NCBI RefSeq assembly: GCF_036346615.1
Contig: NZ_CP107836.1
Coordinates: 1 to 64,000, forward strand
Direction of reading: 5' to 3'
Length of the DNA: 64,000 bases
From: Streptomyces sp. NBC_00523
GTDB taxonomy: Bacteria; Actinomycetota; Actinomycetes; Streptomycetales; Streptomycetaceae
Positions within the stretch are counted from its first letter, which is position 1. Each line of letters starts with the position of its first letter. The notes below the pieces were generated by a model. That model saw nothing but the letters and a program-made list of their open reading frames with translations, ran no database searches and was not told the DNA's origin. This document shows, one piece after another, positions 63,545-64,000 of this stretch. A program made the position numbers and the translations under genes.

Positions 63545-64000
63545 ATGACGAACAAGATCGCGAAGCGTTCCCTGCGGATCCTGGTGGCCGGCGGCGGCGT
63601 TGCGGGGCAGGCGCTGGCCTTCTGGCTCACGCGCGATGGGCACACGGTGACGGTCGTCGAGCGGTCCCCAGCGCTACGCGCCTCGGGGGCGCAGGTGGAT
63701 CTGCGAGGGCAGGGCATCGAGGCGGTGGAGCGCATGGGGCTGCTTCGGGAGGTGCGCAGTCGGCTGGTGGACGAGGCGGGCGTGGCGTTCGTCGATTCCT
63801 GCGGGAAACCGAGAGCAACGATCATGGCCAACACCTCCGGCAAGGGCCGCCAGACCCTGACATCGGAATACGAGATCATGCGCGGTGACCTGGTGCGCAT
63901 CCTGCACGAGGCGACGAAGGACGACGCCGAGCACGTCTTCGGAATGAGCGTTGACGGATTTGACCAGCACTCCGACCGCGTCACCGCGCACTTCTCTGAC
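63545..64000 (+). CDS. TetX-like FAD-dependent monooxygenase (5' part, runs off window)
   Basis: The visible 152 residues begin with the FAD Rossmann motif ILVAGGGVAGQALAFWL (Gly-x-Gly-x-x-Gly), then VTVVERSPALRASGAQVDLRGQG and EIMRGDLVRIL (the Arg-x-x-Leu segment of group A hydroxylases). The pattern SGAQVDLRGQGIEAVERMGL is typical of TetX/Yhj-type tetracycline and aromatic hydroxylases. Controlled by the divergent TetR, it probably inactivates or tailors a polycyclic compound. Start ATG at 63545. The C-terminus is outside the window. A remnant of another enzyme of this family is at 14930-15330. Confidence 0.88.
   Translation, partial: MTNKIAKRSLRILVAGGGVAGQALAFWLTRDGHTVTVVERSPALRASGAQVDLRGQGIEAVERMGLLREVRSRLVDEAGVAFVDSCGKPRATIMANTSGKGRQTLTSEYEIMRGDLVRILHEATKDDAEHVFGMSVDGFDQHSDRVTAHFSD

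Overview
The window reads as one end of a linear replicon of a high-GC actinomycete, almost certainly Streptomyces. Codon third positions are strongly G/C, genes are joined by GTGA/ATGA overlaps, several starts look leaderless, and Streptomyces-typical families occur (DUF4236, DUF5133, a MmyB-like regulator, FG-GAP and choice-of-anchor secreted proteins). The first ~245 bases are a ladder of palindromes with three-base loops, the signature of a Streptomyces telomere. The many insertion-sequence scraps, frameshifted genes and truncated genes are what one expects in a chromosome arm or linear plasmid end. No rRNA, tRNA or CRISPR array was seen.

Region 1 (1-11.5 kb) is terminal and rich in debris. 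It holds the telomere, an ABC-3C/DUF3732 defence ATPase that has lost its N-terminus, dead and intact IS5-type elements, a lone truncated TnpB, a scrap of dnaE, and small membrane proteins. It also holds one clearly functional unit, a translationally coupled rsbQ-rsbP-STAS operon (alpha/beta hydrolase sensor, PAS-PP2C phosphatase, anti-anti-sigma factor) like the Bacillus energy-stress module. Region 2 (11.5-16.9 kb) has an intact PhoD-type phosphatase followed by a graveyard: Gfo/Idh oxidoreductase, DinB, FAD monooxygenase, MmyB, epoxide hydrolase and methyltransferase fragments.

Region 3 (16.9-29.1 kb) is the most interesting. A two-component system precedes what looks like a compact, undescribed biosynthetic cluster. 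It contains an MIO ammonia-lyase with tyrosine-lyase-type selectivity residues, two paralogous FOXRED2-like flavin monooxygenases, an FMN 2-hydroxyacid oxidase, a P450 with aberrant signatures, an MFS exporter and an acyl-AMP ligase. The lyase and both monooxygenases are each preceded by the same palindrome, TCAGAG-N2-CTCTGA or a one-base variant, exactly 11 bases from a TA-type -10 box that lies 7-8 bases from the start codon. The cluster therefore seems to be run by one dedicated regulator from three leaderless promoters.

Region 4 (29.8-44.2 kb) is mixed: a large secreted protein, a KimA-like permease, PPK2, GNAT, SRPBCC, FG-GAP, a Tad2-like DUF2829 protein, a GAF-SpoIIE phosphatase, and SDR/LysR remnants. 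Region 5 (44.3-56 kb) carries a YdcF-like protein and then a catabolic locus. That locus combines RidA, a glucarate-dehydratase-like enolase, a creatininase-family amidohydrolase, a ROK protein, a complete peptide/nickel-type ABC importer, an IclR regulator and a beta-lactamase-fold hydrolase. Region 6 (56-64 kb) has a Tat-secreted GH99-like protein with FN3 and discoidin-type domains, more transposase debris, a HEPN-motif protein, and at the edge a TetR regulator divergent from a TetX-like FAD monooxygenase across two near-perfect tet operators.
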